From: Bacteroides fragilis
GTDB lineage: Bacteria; Bacteroidota; Bacteroidia; Bacteroidales; Bacteroidaceae
Direction: 5' to 3'
Assembly: GCF_019583405.1 (NCBI RefSeq)
Contig: NZ_SZUU01000001.1
Span: forward strand, 620,001-684,000
DNA length: 64,000 nucleotides
The position numbers and the translations under genes were made by a program. The stretch's first letter is position 1. Each line of letters begins with the position of its first letter. Under the pieces are notes generated by a model. That model had not been told where the DNA came from and did not search any database. It worked only from the letters and a program-made list of their open reading frames with translations. Positions 37,914-47,426 of the stretch are shown piece after piece.

Positions 37914-40448
37914 TTATTCAGCCGTTTTGGCTTTATTTTTCATTTCCAACTCACCCTTTTCTTCATTTAAAGAGACAGTGATCGTATCTCCTTCATTCAG
38001 ATCAGCCGAAATGATAAGTTCCGATAAGCCGTCTTCCAGATAGGTCTGGATGGCACGCTTCAGCGGACGTGCACCGTACTGGACATCATAGCCTTTTGAA
38101 GCGACAAACTGTTTAGCCTTGTCTTCAATGACCAGTTTATAGCCGATAGATTCGATTCTGTTATACAATCCTTTCAACTCAATATCGATAATCTTCGTTA
38201 TAGCTTCTAATGACAACTGGTCAAAGGTGATGATTTCGTCAACACGATTTATAAATTCGGGTGCAAACGATTTATTCAGAGCTTTCTGAATCACGCTGCG
38301 AGAGAATTCTTTATCGTCAAGACGACTTTGAGTGGCAAAACCGACTCCACGCCCAAACTCTTTCAACTGGCGGGTTCCGATATTCGACGTCATGATAATA
38401 ACAGTATTCTTAAAGTCAACCATTCTGCCATAACTGTCAGTCAGCCGACCTTCGTCCATCACCTGGAGAAGCAGATTGAACACATCGGGATGCGCCTTTT
38501 CTATTTCGTCAAGCAATACGATAGAATAGGGTTTACGGCGTACTTTCTCTGTCAATTGTCCGCCTTCCTCGTATCCTACGTATCCCGGAGGCGCTCCAAC
38601 CAAGCGTGAGACTGTGAATTTCTCCATAAACTCACTCATATCGATACGGATCAATGCATCCGAAGAACCAAACATATATTTAGCCAATTCCTTGGCCAAA
38701 TGAGTTTTACCAACGCCGGTAGGGCCTAGGAACATAAATGTACCAATCGGTTTATTCGGATCTTTCAGTCCGACACGGCTGCGCAGAATGGCCTTGACCA
38801 GCTTTTTGATAGCGTCGTCCTGAGCTATCACCTTCGATTGCAGGTCTTCTTTCATGCCTGCCAACTTGATGCCTTCCGCCTGTGCCATACGCTGTACCGG
38901 AATGCCGGACATCATTGATACGACATTTGCGATTTCTTCCTCATCCACCGTTTCACGATTATCCTTCAAACGTTCCTCCCAGTCTTTCTTCATCACATCC
39001 AACTGGACAGCAAGTTCTTTTTCCTTATCGCGAAAACTGGCAGCAAGTTCGAAATTCTGTGATTTGACAGCCTCGTTCTTGTTATTTTTAGCTTCTTCGA
39101 TCAACTTCTCCTGATCTTCTATTTCCTTGGGTACACTCACATTGGTAAGATGTACACGCGAACCGGCTTCATCGAGTGCATCAATAGCTTTATCCGGGAA
39201 GTTACGGTCGGTTATATAACGGTCTGTCAACTTGACACAAGCTTCCAATGCCGCATCCGTATAATTTACGTTGTGATGATCTTCATATTTATCCTTAATA
39301 TTACGAAGAATCTGCAACGTTTCGTCAGCTGTAGTAGGTTCTACCATTACCTTCTGGAAACGACGCTCCAACGCCCCGTCTTTTTCGATATTCTTCCGAT
39401 ATTCGTCAAGGGTAGTGGCACCGATACACTGAATCTCTCCACGCGCCAATGCCGGCTTCAACATGTTGGCAGCATCCATCGATCCGGCTGCCGATCCGGC
39501 ACCTACAATGGTATGTATCTCGTCAATGAACAGAATCACATTCGGATTCTTCTGCAATTCGTTCAAGATGGAACGAATGCGTTCCTCAAACTGTCCGCGG
39601 TACTTGGTACCGGCAACAACCGCAGTCATATCGAGTGCAACCACACGCTTGTCAAACAGAATACGGGACACCTTTTTCTGTATAATACGAAGTGCCAGAC
39701 CTTCCACTATGGCCGATTTTCCGACTCCCGGTTCACCGATCAAAATGGGGTTATTCTTCTTACGGCGACTTAATATCTGTGCCAGGCGCTCGATTTCCCG
39801 CTCACGTCCCACCACAGGGTCAAGACGGCCTTCCTCGGCGGCCTTAGTCATATCAGTACCAAAATTATCAAGCACCGGAGTATCATTAGCCGGCTTCCTG
39901 GAGGCAGTCTGCGCCTGTTGCTGACGTTCACCGGATCCATGGGACGAACGGGATTGATTCATCTCTTCTTCGTCGTCATCATCTTCTGTAAATCCCATGC
40001 CGGCACTGATATCCGGCTGTAAGGACAATTGTTCGAATACCTGCTGGTAATTCACATGATTCGCTTCAAGAACCGTTGCTGCCAGATTATCCTTATCTTT
40101 AAGGATGGCCAGCAGTACATGTTCCGTATCTGCAACTTGACTTTTCATCACTCGTGCTTCTAAAATACATAGTTTCAATATCTTTGCAGCTCCATTTGAC
40201 AATGGAACATCGGCATCAGGCAACAGCATGTCGTCTGCATGCTCTTTCAGTATGGCCTCAATCTGCTTCTTTATGTCGGTCAGGTTTGTTTTGAGTTTAG
40301 ACAATATCTCGATTGCTTTTCCCTCACCATCGCGAAGCATACCAAGCAACAAGTGCTCAGGCCCTATATAGCTACTTTTCAGGCGATTTGCCTCTTCTTT
40401 GCTATATACGATAATATCGGAAACTTTTTGTGAGAATTGATTATTCAT
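37914..40448 (-). CDS. clpC: ATP-dependent Clp protease ATP-binding subunit ClpC
   Basis: 844 residues. Two N-domain repeats (1-150), an acidic spacer (GFTEDDDDEEEMNQS), AAA-1 with GEPGVGKS, a ClpC-type middle domain with a UVR-like segment (NNKNEAVKSQNFELAASFRDKE), and AAA-2 with GPTGVGKT. The C-terminus is the Clp D2-small domain. It unfolds substrates for ClpP, whose gene is not in this window. Its promoter has the -7 box TATATTTG at 40484-40491 on the minus strand. Confidence 0.96.
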   Translation of the reverse strand: MNNQFSQKVSDIIVYSKEEANRLKSSYIGPEHLLLGMLRDGEGKAIEILSKLKTNLTDIKKQIEAILKEHADDMLLPDADVPLSNGAAKILKLCILEARVMKSQVADTEHVLLAILKDKDNLAATVLEANHVNYQQVFEQLSLQPDISAGMGFTEDDDDEEEMNQSRSSHGSGERQQQAQTASRKPANDTPVLDNFGTDMTKAAEEGRLDPVVGREREIERLAQILSRRKKNNPILIGEPGVGKSAIVEGLALRIIQKKVSRILFDKRVVALDMTAVVAGTKYRGQFEERIRSILNELQKNPNVILFIDEIHTIVGAGSAAGSMDAANMLKPALARGEIQCIGATTLDEYRKNIEKDGALERRFQKVMVEPTTADETLQILRNIKDKYEDHHNVNYTDAALEACVKLTDRYITDRNFPDKAIDALDEAGSRVHLTNVSVPKEIEDQEKLIEEAKNNKNEAVKSQNFELAASFRDKEKELAVQLDVMKKDWEERLKDNRETVDEEEIANVVSMMSGIPVQRMAQAEGIKLAGMKEDLQSKVIAQDDAIKKLVKAILRSRVGLKDPNKPIGTFMFLGPTGVGKTHLAKELAKYMFGSSDALIRIDMSEFMEKFTVSRLVGAPPGYVGYEEGGQLTEKVRRKPYSIVLLDEIEKAHPDVFNLLLQVMDEGRLTDSYGRMVDFKNTVIIMTSNIGTRQLKEFGRGVGFATQSRLDDKEFSRSVIQKALNKSFAPEFINRVDEIITFDQLSLEAITKIIDIELKGLYNRIESIGYKLVIEDKAKQFVASKGYDVQYGARPLKRAIQTYLEDGLSELIISADLNEGDTITVSLNEEKGELEMKNKAKTAE

Positions 40449-40483
40449 ACTTATCTTCCTTCTTCTAAGAGGTTATTCACTGG

Positions 40484-40491
40484 CAAATATA
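40484..40491 (-). promoter_or_regulatory. Bacteroides -7 element for clpC
   Basis: TATATTTG on the minus strand, 35 bases before the clpC ATG. Confidence 0.55.
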
Positions 40492-40634
40492 CGCATTTCA
40501 TATTGTTTGCATGCGCTTCATTTGCTTTATTTATTATATAACAAATGTCGTGCCATTATTTCCTTTGTTCTTATACATTATAATATAATAAAACAATTAA
40601 GTATAGAAAAAAACATTAGATAATGATAAAAGCA

Positions 40635-40699
40635 CCTCCGACACCCGGATGTCGTGATGCCTGACACCCGGGTGTCGGAGGGTACGAGACCCGGGTGTC
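40635..40699. repeat. Three GACACCCGGGTGTC palindromes at exact 23-bp spacing
   Basis: Copies begin at 40640 (one change, A for G), 40663 (perfect palindrome) and 40686 (one change, G for C). The first two also form a larger stem: CCTCCGACACCCGG (40635-40648) with CCGGGTGTCGGAGG (40668-40681). The element is a GC-rich island in very AT-rich surroundings, between the divergent genes clpC and gyrA. It may be a protein-binding array, a hairpin or a repetitive extragenic element. Confidence 0.85.
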
Positions 40700-40839
40700 A
40701 CAGACCTAAAGAATAAGGGTAGGGCACTCTTACAAAAAGCAAAAAACTTTCTTCGTTAAAGTTTTCGTATATCAAGGAAAAGTAGTACTTTAGCGTGGTT
40801 TTTGATAAACCGCAAATGTATAATTAATAATCTTTTTAA

Positions 40840-43377
40840 ATGCTTGAACAAGACAGAATTATAAAGATTAACATCGAGGAGGAAATGAAGTCATCGTACA
40901 TTGACTACTCCATGTCGGTCATCGTTTCACGTGCCCTTCCCGATGTTAGAGATGGATTTAAGCCCGTTCACCGCAGAATTCTCTACGGAATGATGGAACT
41001 GGGAAATACGTCAGACAAACCCTATAAGAAATCAGCCAGAATCGTAGGTGAAGTACTTGGTAAATATCACCCGCACGGAGACTCTTCTGTATATTTTGCG
41101 ATGGTACGTATGGCTCAGGAATGGGCAATGCGCTATCCGCTGGTAGACGGGCAAGGTAACTTCGGTTCTGTAGACGGCGACAGTCCTGCTGCCATGCGTT
41201 ACACTGAAGCACGTCTGAACAAATTAGGTGAAGAAATGATGCAGGACCTCTACAAAGAGACTGTAGATTTCGAACCTAACTTCGATAATACGCTGATGGA
41301 ACCCAAAGTGATGCCGACACGTATTCCGAATTTGCTGGTCAACGGTGCTTCCGGTATTGCTGTAGGTATGGCAACCAACATGCCGCCCCATAATCTGTCT
41401 GAAGTCATCGATGCCTGCGAAGCATATCTTGACAATAAAGATGTGACCGTAGAGGAACTGATGGAATATGTAAAAGCGCCCGACTTCCCTACAGGAGGAT
41501 ATATATATGGCATAAGCGGCGTACGTGAAGCCTATCTTACGGGACGCGGACGCGTGGTTATGCGCGCGAAAGCAGAAATCGAGTCCGGACAGACACATGA
41601 TAAGATCGTCGTTACAGAGATTCCCTACAACGTGAATAAGGCAGAATTGATTAAAGCAATTGCCGATCTTGTCAATGAAAAAAGAATAGAAGGTATATCA
41701 AATGCCAACGACGAGTCCGACCGTGAAGGTATGCGCATCGTTATTGATATCAAACGAGATGCAAATGCAAGTGTAGTGCTGAACAAGCTCTATAAAATGA
41801 CAGCCTTGCAGACATCATTCGGTGTAAATAACGTTGCACTGGTCAACGGACGCCCTAAAATGCTGAACTTACGCGACTTGATTGTCTACTTCGTAGAGCA
41901 TAGACACGATGTGGTAATTCGTCGTACTCAATTTGACCTGCGTAAGGCCAAAGAACGTGCACACATCTTGGAAGGCTTGATTATCGCTTCGGATAATATC
42001 GACGAAGTAATTCGTATCATCCGCGCCGCCAAAACACCCAACGAAGCAATCTCCGGACTGATGGAACGCTTCAACCTGAGCGAAATTCAGGCACGCGCCA
42101 TCGTCGAAATGCGCCTGCGCCAATTAACAGGTCTGATGCAAGATCAGCTCCATGCTGAATACGAGGAGGTTATGAAGCAGATAGCATATTTGGAAAGTAT
42201 CCTGGCCGATGATGAAATATGCCGTAAAGTAATTAAAGACGAATTGCTGGAAGTAAGAGCTAAATATGGTGACGAACGCCGCTCTGAAATCGTTTATTCA
42301 TCAGAAGAATTCAATCCGGAAGACTTTTATGCGGATGATCAGATGATTATCACCATCTCACACATGGGATATATCAAACGTACGCCATTGACAGAATTCC
42401 GTGCTCAAAACCGCGGGGGAGTAGGCTCGAAGGGTACTGAAACCCGTGATGAAGACTTTGTTGAGCACATCTACCCGGCAACAATGCACAACACGATGAT
42501 GTTCTTTACTCAAAAGGGTAAATGTTACTGGCTGAAGGTATACGAAATACCTGAAGGAACAAAGAACTCTAAGGGCCGTGCTATCCAGAACTTGCTGAAC
42601 ATTGACTCGGACGATGCTGTTAATGCATATTTGCGTGTGAAGAGTTTGAATGACCAGGAATATATTAACAGTCATTATGTACTGTTCTGTACCAAGAATG
42701 GCGTTATAAAGAAAACATCTTTGGAACAATACTCACGCCCGCGCCAGAATGGTGTCAATGCAATTACTATCCGTGAAGACGACCGAGTAATAGAAGTGCG
42801 TATGACCAACGGAAACAACGAAATCATCATAGCCAACCGCAACGGACGCGCAATACGTTTCCATGAAGCAGCAGTTCGCGTAATGGGCCGTACAGCTACC
42901 GGAGTTCGTGGTATCACACTGGATGACGACGGACAGGATGAAGTAATAGGCATGATTTGCATTAAGGATCTTGAGACAGAGTCCGTAATGGTTGTCTCCG
43001 AACAAGGCTATGGTAAACGTTCTGATATTGAAGATTATCGTAAAACAAACCGTGGCGGCAAAGGTGTGAAGACCATGAATATTACCGAAAAAACGGGTAA
43101 GCTGGTTACAATCAAGTCTGTAACAGACGATAACGACCTGATGATTATTAATAAATCGGGTATTACAATTCGTCTGAAAGTAGCTGATGTCCGCATCATG
43201 GGCCGTGCAACTCAAGGAGTCCGTCTGATCAATCTTGAAAAACGTAACGACCAGATCGGTTCTGTATGTAAAGTTACATCCGAAAGCCTGGAAGATGAAG
43301 TTCCGGAAGAAGAAAGAGAAGGAAATATTCCAAGCGATCCGGAAACGAATACACCGGTAAATGAAACAGAAGAATAG
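40840..43377 (+). CDS. gyrA: DNA gyrase subunit A
   Basis: 845 residues. The winged-helix and tower region (1-490) carries the DNA-cleaving tyrosine Y121 in AMRYTEARL, followed by a six-bladed beta-pinwheel with the GyrA box-like [10 protein letters not shown] near 526, and an acidic tail ([11 protein letters not shown]). In the quinolone-determining region the residue equivalent to Escherichia coli S83 is S82 (HPHGDSSVY), the susceptible form; the position equivalent to D87 is F86. It pairs with GyrB, encoded elsewhere, to supercoil DNA. Confidence 0.98.
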   Translation: MLEQDRIIKINIEEEMKSSYIDYSMSVIVSRALPDVRDGFKPVHRRILYGMMELGNTSDKPYKKSARIVGEVLGKYHPHGDSSVYFAMVRMAQEWAMRYPLVDGQGNFGSVDGDSPAAMRYTEARLNKLGEEMMQDLYKETVDFEPNFDNTLMEPKVMPTRIPNLLVNGASGIAVGMATNMPPHNLSEVIDACEAYLDNKDVTVEELMEYVKAPDFPTGGYIYGISGVREAYLTGRGRVVMRAKAEIESGQTHDKIVVTEIPYNVNKAELIKAIADLVNEKRIEGISNANDESDREGMRIVIDIKRDANASVVLNKLYKMTALQTSFGVNNVALVNGRPKMLNLRDLIVYFVEHRHDVVIRRTQFDLRKAKERAHILEGLIIASDNIDEVIRIIRAAKTPNEAISGLMERFNLSEIQARAIVEMRLRQLTGLMQDQLHAEYEEVMKQIAYLESILADDEICRKVIKDELLEVRAKYGDERRSEIVYSSEEFNPEDFYADDQMIITISHMGYIKRTPLTEFRAQNRGGVGSKGTETRDEDFVEHIYPATMHNTMMFFTQKGKCYWLKVYEIPEGTKNSKGRAIQNLLNIDSDDAVNAYLRVKSLNDQEYINSHYVLFCTKNGVIKKTSLEQYSRPRQNGVNAITIREDDRVIEVRMTNGNNEIIIANRNGRAIRFHEAAVRVMGRTATGVRGITLDDDGQDEVIGMICIKDLETESVMVVSEQGYGKRSDIEDYRKTNRGGKGVKTMNITEKTGKLVTIKSVTDDNDLMIINKSGITIRLKVADVRIMGRATQGVRLINLEKRNDQIGSVCKVTSESLEDEVPEEEREGNIPSDPETNTPVNETEE

Positions 43378-43409
43378 ACATAATATTAATAATTAATCAA
43401 ACAACAATC

Positions 43410-44621
43410 ATGAAAAGAGTATTATTTTCAATGGTTTTACTGATGGCAGTAAGTTTTGCATTCGCTCAGGAGAAAAATGTAAAAGAAGCGAAAAGCATTG
43501 CCGGAGAAGTAAAACCTGACTTCGCAAAAGCTGAACAACTGATTAACGAAGCATTAACTAACCCTGAAACAAAGGATAATGCGGCAACTTGGGACGTGGC
43601 AGGTTATATTCAGAAAAGAATCAACGAAAAGGAGATGGAAAATGCTTATCTGAGAAAACCTTATGATACATTGAAAGTATACAATAGCGTACTGAATATG
43701 TACAACTATTACGTTAAATGTGACGAACTGGCACAGATTCCTAATGAAAAAGGTAAAATCAAAAACAAATACAGAAGCGCTAACTCAAAAACAATTCTGG
43801 CAGAGCGTCCTAACTTGATTAACGGTGGTATTCAGTACTTCAATTTAAATAAGAACGAAGACGCATTAAAGTATTTTGCAGCTTATGTAGATGCAGCTAC
43901 GCTACCTATGATGGAGAAAGAAAATTTGCTGGAAAAAGATACCATTTTGCCGCAGGTAGCATATTATGCCACTTTGGCTGCAGATAGAGTAGGTGACAAA
44001 GATGCTGTCATGAAATATGCTCAATATGCTTTGAAAGATAAAGAAAATGGCCAATTTGCAATGCAATTGTTGACAGATGCTTACAAAGCTAAAGGTGATA
44101 CTGCTAAATGGGTAGAAAAATTGCAGGAAGGTATTGTTAAGTTCCCTGAAAATCAATATTTCTTCGCAAATCTGGTTGACTACTATAGCAGCTCTAACCA
44201 AAATGACAAAGCAATGCAGTTTGCTGATGATATGTTGGCTAAAGATCCGAATAACAAATTATATCTGTATGTGAAGGCATATCTGTATCATAATATGAAA
44301 GATTATGAGAAAGCAATTGAGTTCTATAAAAAGACTCTTGACATAGATCCTACATATGCAGAAGCATGCTCAAATTTAGGTTTGGTATATCTGTTACAAG
44401 CACAAGAGTATGCTGACAAAGCACCGGCAGATATTAATGACCCGAATTATGCAGCAGCACAAGCTGAGATCAAGAAATTCTACGAAGCTGCTAAACCGTA
44501 TTACGAAAAAGCAAGAGAGTTGAAACCTGATCAGAAAGATTTGTGGTTACAAGGTCTTTACCGGGTATATTACAACTTGAATATGGGACCGGAATTCGAA
44601 GAAATCGAGAAAATGATGTAA
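43410..44621 (+). CDS. Exported TPR-repeat protein
   Basis: 403 residues with a cleavable signal peptide ending VSFAFAQ. The body is helical with tetratricopeptide repeats, clearest at NKLYLYVKAYLYHNMKDYEKAIEFYKKTLDIDPTYAEACSNLGLVYL around 285-330. It would be a periplasmic or outer-membrane-associated scaffold. It follows gyrA after 32 bases in the same direction and may be read through from it. The specific partner is unknown. Confidence 0.85.
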   Translation: MKRVLFSMVLLMAVSFAFAQEKNVKEAKSIAGEVKPDFAKAEQLINEALTNPETKDNAATWDVAGYIQKRINEKEMENAYLRKPYDTLKVYNSVLNMYNYYVKCDELAQIPNEKGKIKNKYRSANSKTILAERPNLINGGIQYFNLNKNEDALKYFAAYVDAATLPMMEKENLLEKDTILPQVAYYATLAADRVGDKDAVMKYAQYALKDKENGQFAMQLLTDAYKAKGDTAKWVEKLQEGIVKFPENQYFFANLVDYYSSSNQNDKAMQFADDMLAKDPNNKLYLYVKAYLYHNMKDYEKAIEFYKKTLDIDPTYAEACSNLGLVYLLQAQEYADKAPADINDPNYAAAQAEIKKFYEAAKPYYEKARELKPDQKDLWLQGLYRVYYNLNMGPEFEEIEKMM

Positions 44622-44657
44622 TGATTAAATAGATATTTTTTCGCAAAGATTTTTGTG

Positions 44658-44700
44658 AAAGGGGTTGCCTGATTCGAGAAATTGGGCAGCCTCTTTTTTT
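44658..44700 (+). terminator. Terminator after the TPR gene
   Basis: GGTTGCC (44663-44669) pairs with GGCAGCC (44685-44691), extended by wobble pairs, then TTTTTTT. Confidence 0.85.
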
Positions 44701-44780
44701 GCTTAAATCAGGATACAGGTTCTTATTTTTTAAGAGCTAAAGAAGGCAAAATTAGCAAGATGGAAATAGGGATTAAATAA

Positions 44781-44820
44781 AAGAGGCAATTTACTATATA
44801 TAAGTAAATTGCCTCTTTCT
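44781..44820. terminator. Second hairpin, bidirectional terminator
   Basis: A perfect 15-bp stem: AAGAGGCAATTTACT (44781-44795) with AGTAAATTGCCTCTT (44803-44817). It separates the TPR gene from the convergent universal stress gene. Confidence 0.88.
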
Positions 44821-44877
44821 TATTAAACATAATGTTGATTATTCCATTAATTTAAAACTCTTTTTTCAGGTGACTGA

Positions 44878-45999
44878 TCATCCGTTAATAACTAATAACG
44901 GTGTATCTGAATGGAATATCATCTTACGAGCAATACCGGGATTGAACAAACGGGAAAATATATTCCGTTTATAAGAAGTTAATGTGATAATATCAATCTG
45001 ATTTGTTTTAATGTAATTATCCAAACTATTCAGAAAATCATTACTCATCACCACATCATAATGAATCTCAAGATCCGGATATTGCTTTTGGAAATAATCC
45101 TTAATACCAGCTAATTTTATTTCATTCCATGTATCTTTTACGTCTGATAAATGAATAAGAGAAACAGAAAAATGAAATGGGCTAAGTCCATTGATAAATG
45201 AATCGAAAGCAATCAAATCACGTTGATCAAAGTTCGTCATAAAGGCAATCCGCTTCACTTCATCGAAACGATTGAAAGGAGTATTTTCGGGAATAGCCAG
45301 CACTGTAGTATGACTACGTTCAATTATCTCGGCAGTTACACTACCAATAAGATCAATATCTTTCTGATTCTTACCTCGAGTACCCATTATAATGATTCTG
45401 GGACGATGTTCTTTATTATATCTGAGTATTTCTTCTTCCGGGATACCTTCACGCAAGACACACGTATATTTGACATCAGGAAACTCTCCGGATGCAACTT
45501 TTTGCTTAACCTTCTCTGACAGAGCATTCAGATCATCATGTACTTTATGCAATACATTCTTCACAGTCTCTTCATCACTAATCTGATAGTTAAACACATC
45601 GCCATATGGCAATGATGAAGCATAAATTGGCGTAAAGTAGACATGCAGCAAGATAACCTCCGCATCGAAAGATTTGGCAAAATTAAAACCAAATTCACAA
45701 GCTTTCATTGAATAATTAGAGAAATCAACCGGAATAAGAACCTTTTTAGTGCGATGCTCCACTTTAGGGACCTTCTCTCCCACTATACTTTCAGCAAGCC
45801 AGGCAGAACTCTCGGTAATCTTCAATGCACGCGGCAAATCACTTTCTTTAATACGTAAACGCACACCGGATGAAACAACTGGCTGTATCTGGTTTACATT
45901 GTGAATATACGTCTCTATACCCTCATTCTCAAGAACATTCTTCAATATCTGAGCTTTTGTATAAGTCAGAATAGCTAAAGTTACTAATTTCTCTTCCAT
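44878..45999 (-). CDS. Tandem universal stress protein with N-terminal DUF2007-like domain
   Basis: 373 residues from MEEKLVTLAILTYT; a longer frame begins with TTG at 46026 and is unlikely. Residues 1-75 resemble the DUF2007 signal-transduction-like fold (AQILKNVLENEGIETYIHN). Two UspA domains follow, at about 85-225 (VLIPVDFSNYSMKACEFGF, with the nucleotide-binding phrase GTRGKNQKDIDLIGSVTAEIIERS) and 235-373. The second domain lacks the G-2x-G-9x-G(S/T) pattern, so it probably does not bind ATP. The family responds to stress and growth arrest; its partner is unknown. Confidence 0.88.
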   Translation of the reverse strand: MEEKLVTLAILTYTKAQILKNVLENEGIETYIHNVNQIQPVVSSGVRLRIKESDLPRALKITESSAWLAESIVGEKVPKVEHRTKKVLIPVDFSNYSMKACEFGFNFAKSFDAEVILLHVYFTPIYASSLPYGDVFNYQISDEETVKNVLHKVHDDLNALSEKVKQKVASGEFPDVKYTCVLREGIPEEEILRYNKEHRPRIIIMGTRGKNQKDIDLIGSVTAEIIERSHTTVLAIPENTPFNRFDEVKRIAFMTNFDQRDLIAFDSFINGLSPFHFSVSLIHLSDVKDTWNEIKLAGIKDYFQKQYPDLEIHYDVVMSNDFLNSLDNYIKTNQIDIITLTSYKRNIFSRLFNPGIARKMIFHSDTPLLVING

Positions 46000-46032
46000 A
46001 ATTCGTTTATTTATTGAATTCAACAAATAAGA

Positions 46033-46060
46033 AATCCCAATTGTTTTGCCAATTGGGATT
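46033..46060 (-). terminator. Hairpin between the small DNA-binding gene and usp
   Basis: AATCCCAATTG (46033-46043) with CAATTGGGATT (46050-46060), an 11-bp perfect stem with a 6-base loop. The following T-run is short, so read-through into usp is likely. Confidence 0.7.
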
Positions 46061-46077
46061 CTGACTTTATCTCTTAT

Positions 46078-46362
46078 TTAAACCTGCATAGATTCGGTAG
46101 CTTCTTCTTTACTCATATTTAATTCATCCAATATTCTTAATGCCCGATCGAGCACAGTGGTATCATCAATCATAACCAATCCACCATCCGGACCAGGCTC
46201 AAGATGTATTCCGACACTTTTCCCTTCCTTGAAATTATGACCACCAAAGAAATTTCTCACTGTATCGACGTTTAAATTGAGTTCGTCTGCTATTCTATGC
46301 ATGCTACCGCTAGGCAATGAATCTTTAATTTTACGAAGTTCATTAAATGTTATTGTTCTCAT
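46078..46362 (-). CDS. Small Bacteroidetes DNA-binding protein
   Basis: 94 residues. Residues 15-40 (PSGSMHRIADELNLNVDTVRNFFGGHNF) form a helix-turn-helix with the recognition helix VDTVRNFFG. The rest (GIHLEPGPDGGLVMIDDTTVLDRALRILDEL) is a short strand plus helix. The product is known only from Bacteroidetes in my experience. It lies upstream of the usp gene on the same strand and may share a transcript with it, separated by the hairpin. Confidence 0.75.
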   Translation of the reverse strand: MRTITFNELRKIKDSLPSGSMHRIADELNLNVDTVRNFFGGHNFKEGKSVGIHLEPGPDGGLVMIDDTTVLDRALRILDELNMSKEEATESMQV

Positions 46363-46503
46363 GTCTCATAAATTTAATGGTTAATACTATGTGACTTTAT
46401 TATCACGCTATAAACTTAAGGAAAAAAAAAGATAAAACAAAACAAAAGCTTCTCTTTTTTCGCTAAAACAATATAAATCAACGATAACTTGTTATAATAT
46501 AAT

Positions 46504-46546
46504 AAAGTCCGCCCTCAATAATCTTAGATTATTGAGGGCGGACTTT
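46504..46546 (-). terminator. Long hairpin terminator ending the Bat operon
   Basis: Arms 46504-46523 and 46527-46546 are a perfect 20-bp inverted repeat around a 3-base loop (starting AAAGTCCGCCC). It lies 25 bases after the batE stop on the minus strand. Confidence 0.9.
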
Positions 46547-46571
46547 GATGAAATATATATAGATTCTATTC

Positions 46572-47408
46572 TTAAATAATTTCAATTGAACCAACCGGTA
46601 CCCATCCCACTTTTCCATCTTCAAGGCGGATTTCTTTCCAATCTTTCATTGAATCATCTTTAATGTTAACCTTATGCCCTTCATGAAGAATAAATAAGCT
46701 GGTACCATTTTCACTAGGCGTACTTCTAACCGTTACACTCGGACTCATTATTATCGCAGTATCTCTGTTCAACAGCTCTTCTTTTTGTTTAGAGGCAAAA
46801 ACATTGGCCATCACAACAACTATCAAAAAGATAATGCCTGTAATAAAACCGACTTTCTTCAACACCACTTGCTTCGAGAAAATAAAGAAATATAGAGAGA
46901 CGATTAGCAGTAGAAAACTTACAATCCCCCATATAGCCCATGAATCTACGCTCATACTATTAATTAATGCCTTTGTCCATGTAACAAAGAATATCTCAGG
47001 AGCAACTTCTACTTTATCTACAGTCTTACCACGAACTATCTCCAAATTGGCACGAATATCTCCGTTACCGGGCTGAAGCAGCAAGGCCTTTTCATAGTTT
47101 AAAATGGCTTTTGCTATCTCATTTATTTTATAATAGCTATTACCAAGATTATAGTATACATCGGCCGACTCGCCTTTACGCAAAAGTGATTCATAAATCT
47201 GGATTGCAGACGCAAAATCATTTCTGATATATGCACTATCTCCCTCAGCTTTTGTGGCATCTTCTAATTTGGAACCGGAAAACTCTGCATTATGGATACT
47301 GACAGTATCTCCCTGTATCATCTGAGTAGAATCTGTTGTTAACGAATCCTGCCCGAAAGAAGTTACAGCCATTAACAAACCCAAAGCAAAAAACAATATT
47401 TTTTTCAT
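46572..47408 (-). CDS. batE: BatE-like TPR/SH3 membrane protein
   Basis: 278 residues. Signal peptide (ending TSFGQ), TPR repeats around 60-125 (SADVYYNLGNSYYKINEIAKAILNYEKAL), two transmembrane helices around 155-205 and a C-terminal SH3-like domain (TVRSTPSENGTSLFILHEGHKVNI). This is the last gene of the Bat operon and matches BatE. It probably sits in the inner membrane with its TPR part in the periplasm. The role of the Bat proteins is uncertain; in B. fragilis they have been linked to oxygen tolerance. Confidence 0.88.
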   Translation of the reverse strand: MKKILFFALGLLMAVTSFGQDSLTTDSTQMIQGDTVSIHNAEFSGSKLEDATKAEGDSAYIRNDFASAIQIYESLLRKGESADVYYNLGNSYYKINEIAKAILNYEKALLLQPGNGDIRANLEIVRGKTVDKVEVAPEIFFVTWTKALINSMSVDSWAIWGIVSFLLLIVSLYFFIFSKQVVLKKVGFITGIIFLIVVVMANVFASKQKEELLNRDTAIIMSPSVTVRSTPSENGTSLFILHEGHKVNIKDDSMKDWKEIRLEDGKVGWVPVGSIEII

Positions 47409-47426
47409 GACTTATTCTTCTCTAAA

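Larger units (their letters stand above)
40449..40839. other. Divergent intergenic region between clpC and gyrA
   Basis: 391 bases without a gene. It holds the clpC -7 box, the triple-palindrome element (40635-40699) and a hairpin AAACTTT / AAAGTTT at 40744-40764 followed by TTTT. A degenerate -7 (TACTTTAG at 40786-40793) about 46 bases before the gyrA ATG could drive gyrA. Confidence 0.6.

Noticed and set aside
39150..39773. 207-codon open frame on the plus strand
   Set aside because: Antisense to clpC, no family features.
40635..40699. Short 23-bp periodic repeats as a CRISPR array
   Set aside because: Repeat and spacer together are only 23 bp and the repeats are palindromes; no cas genes are near.
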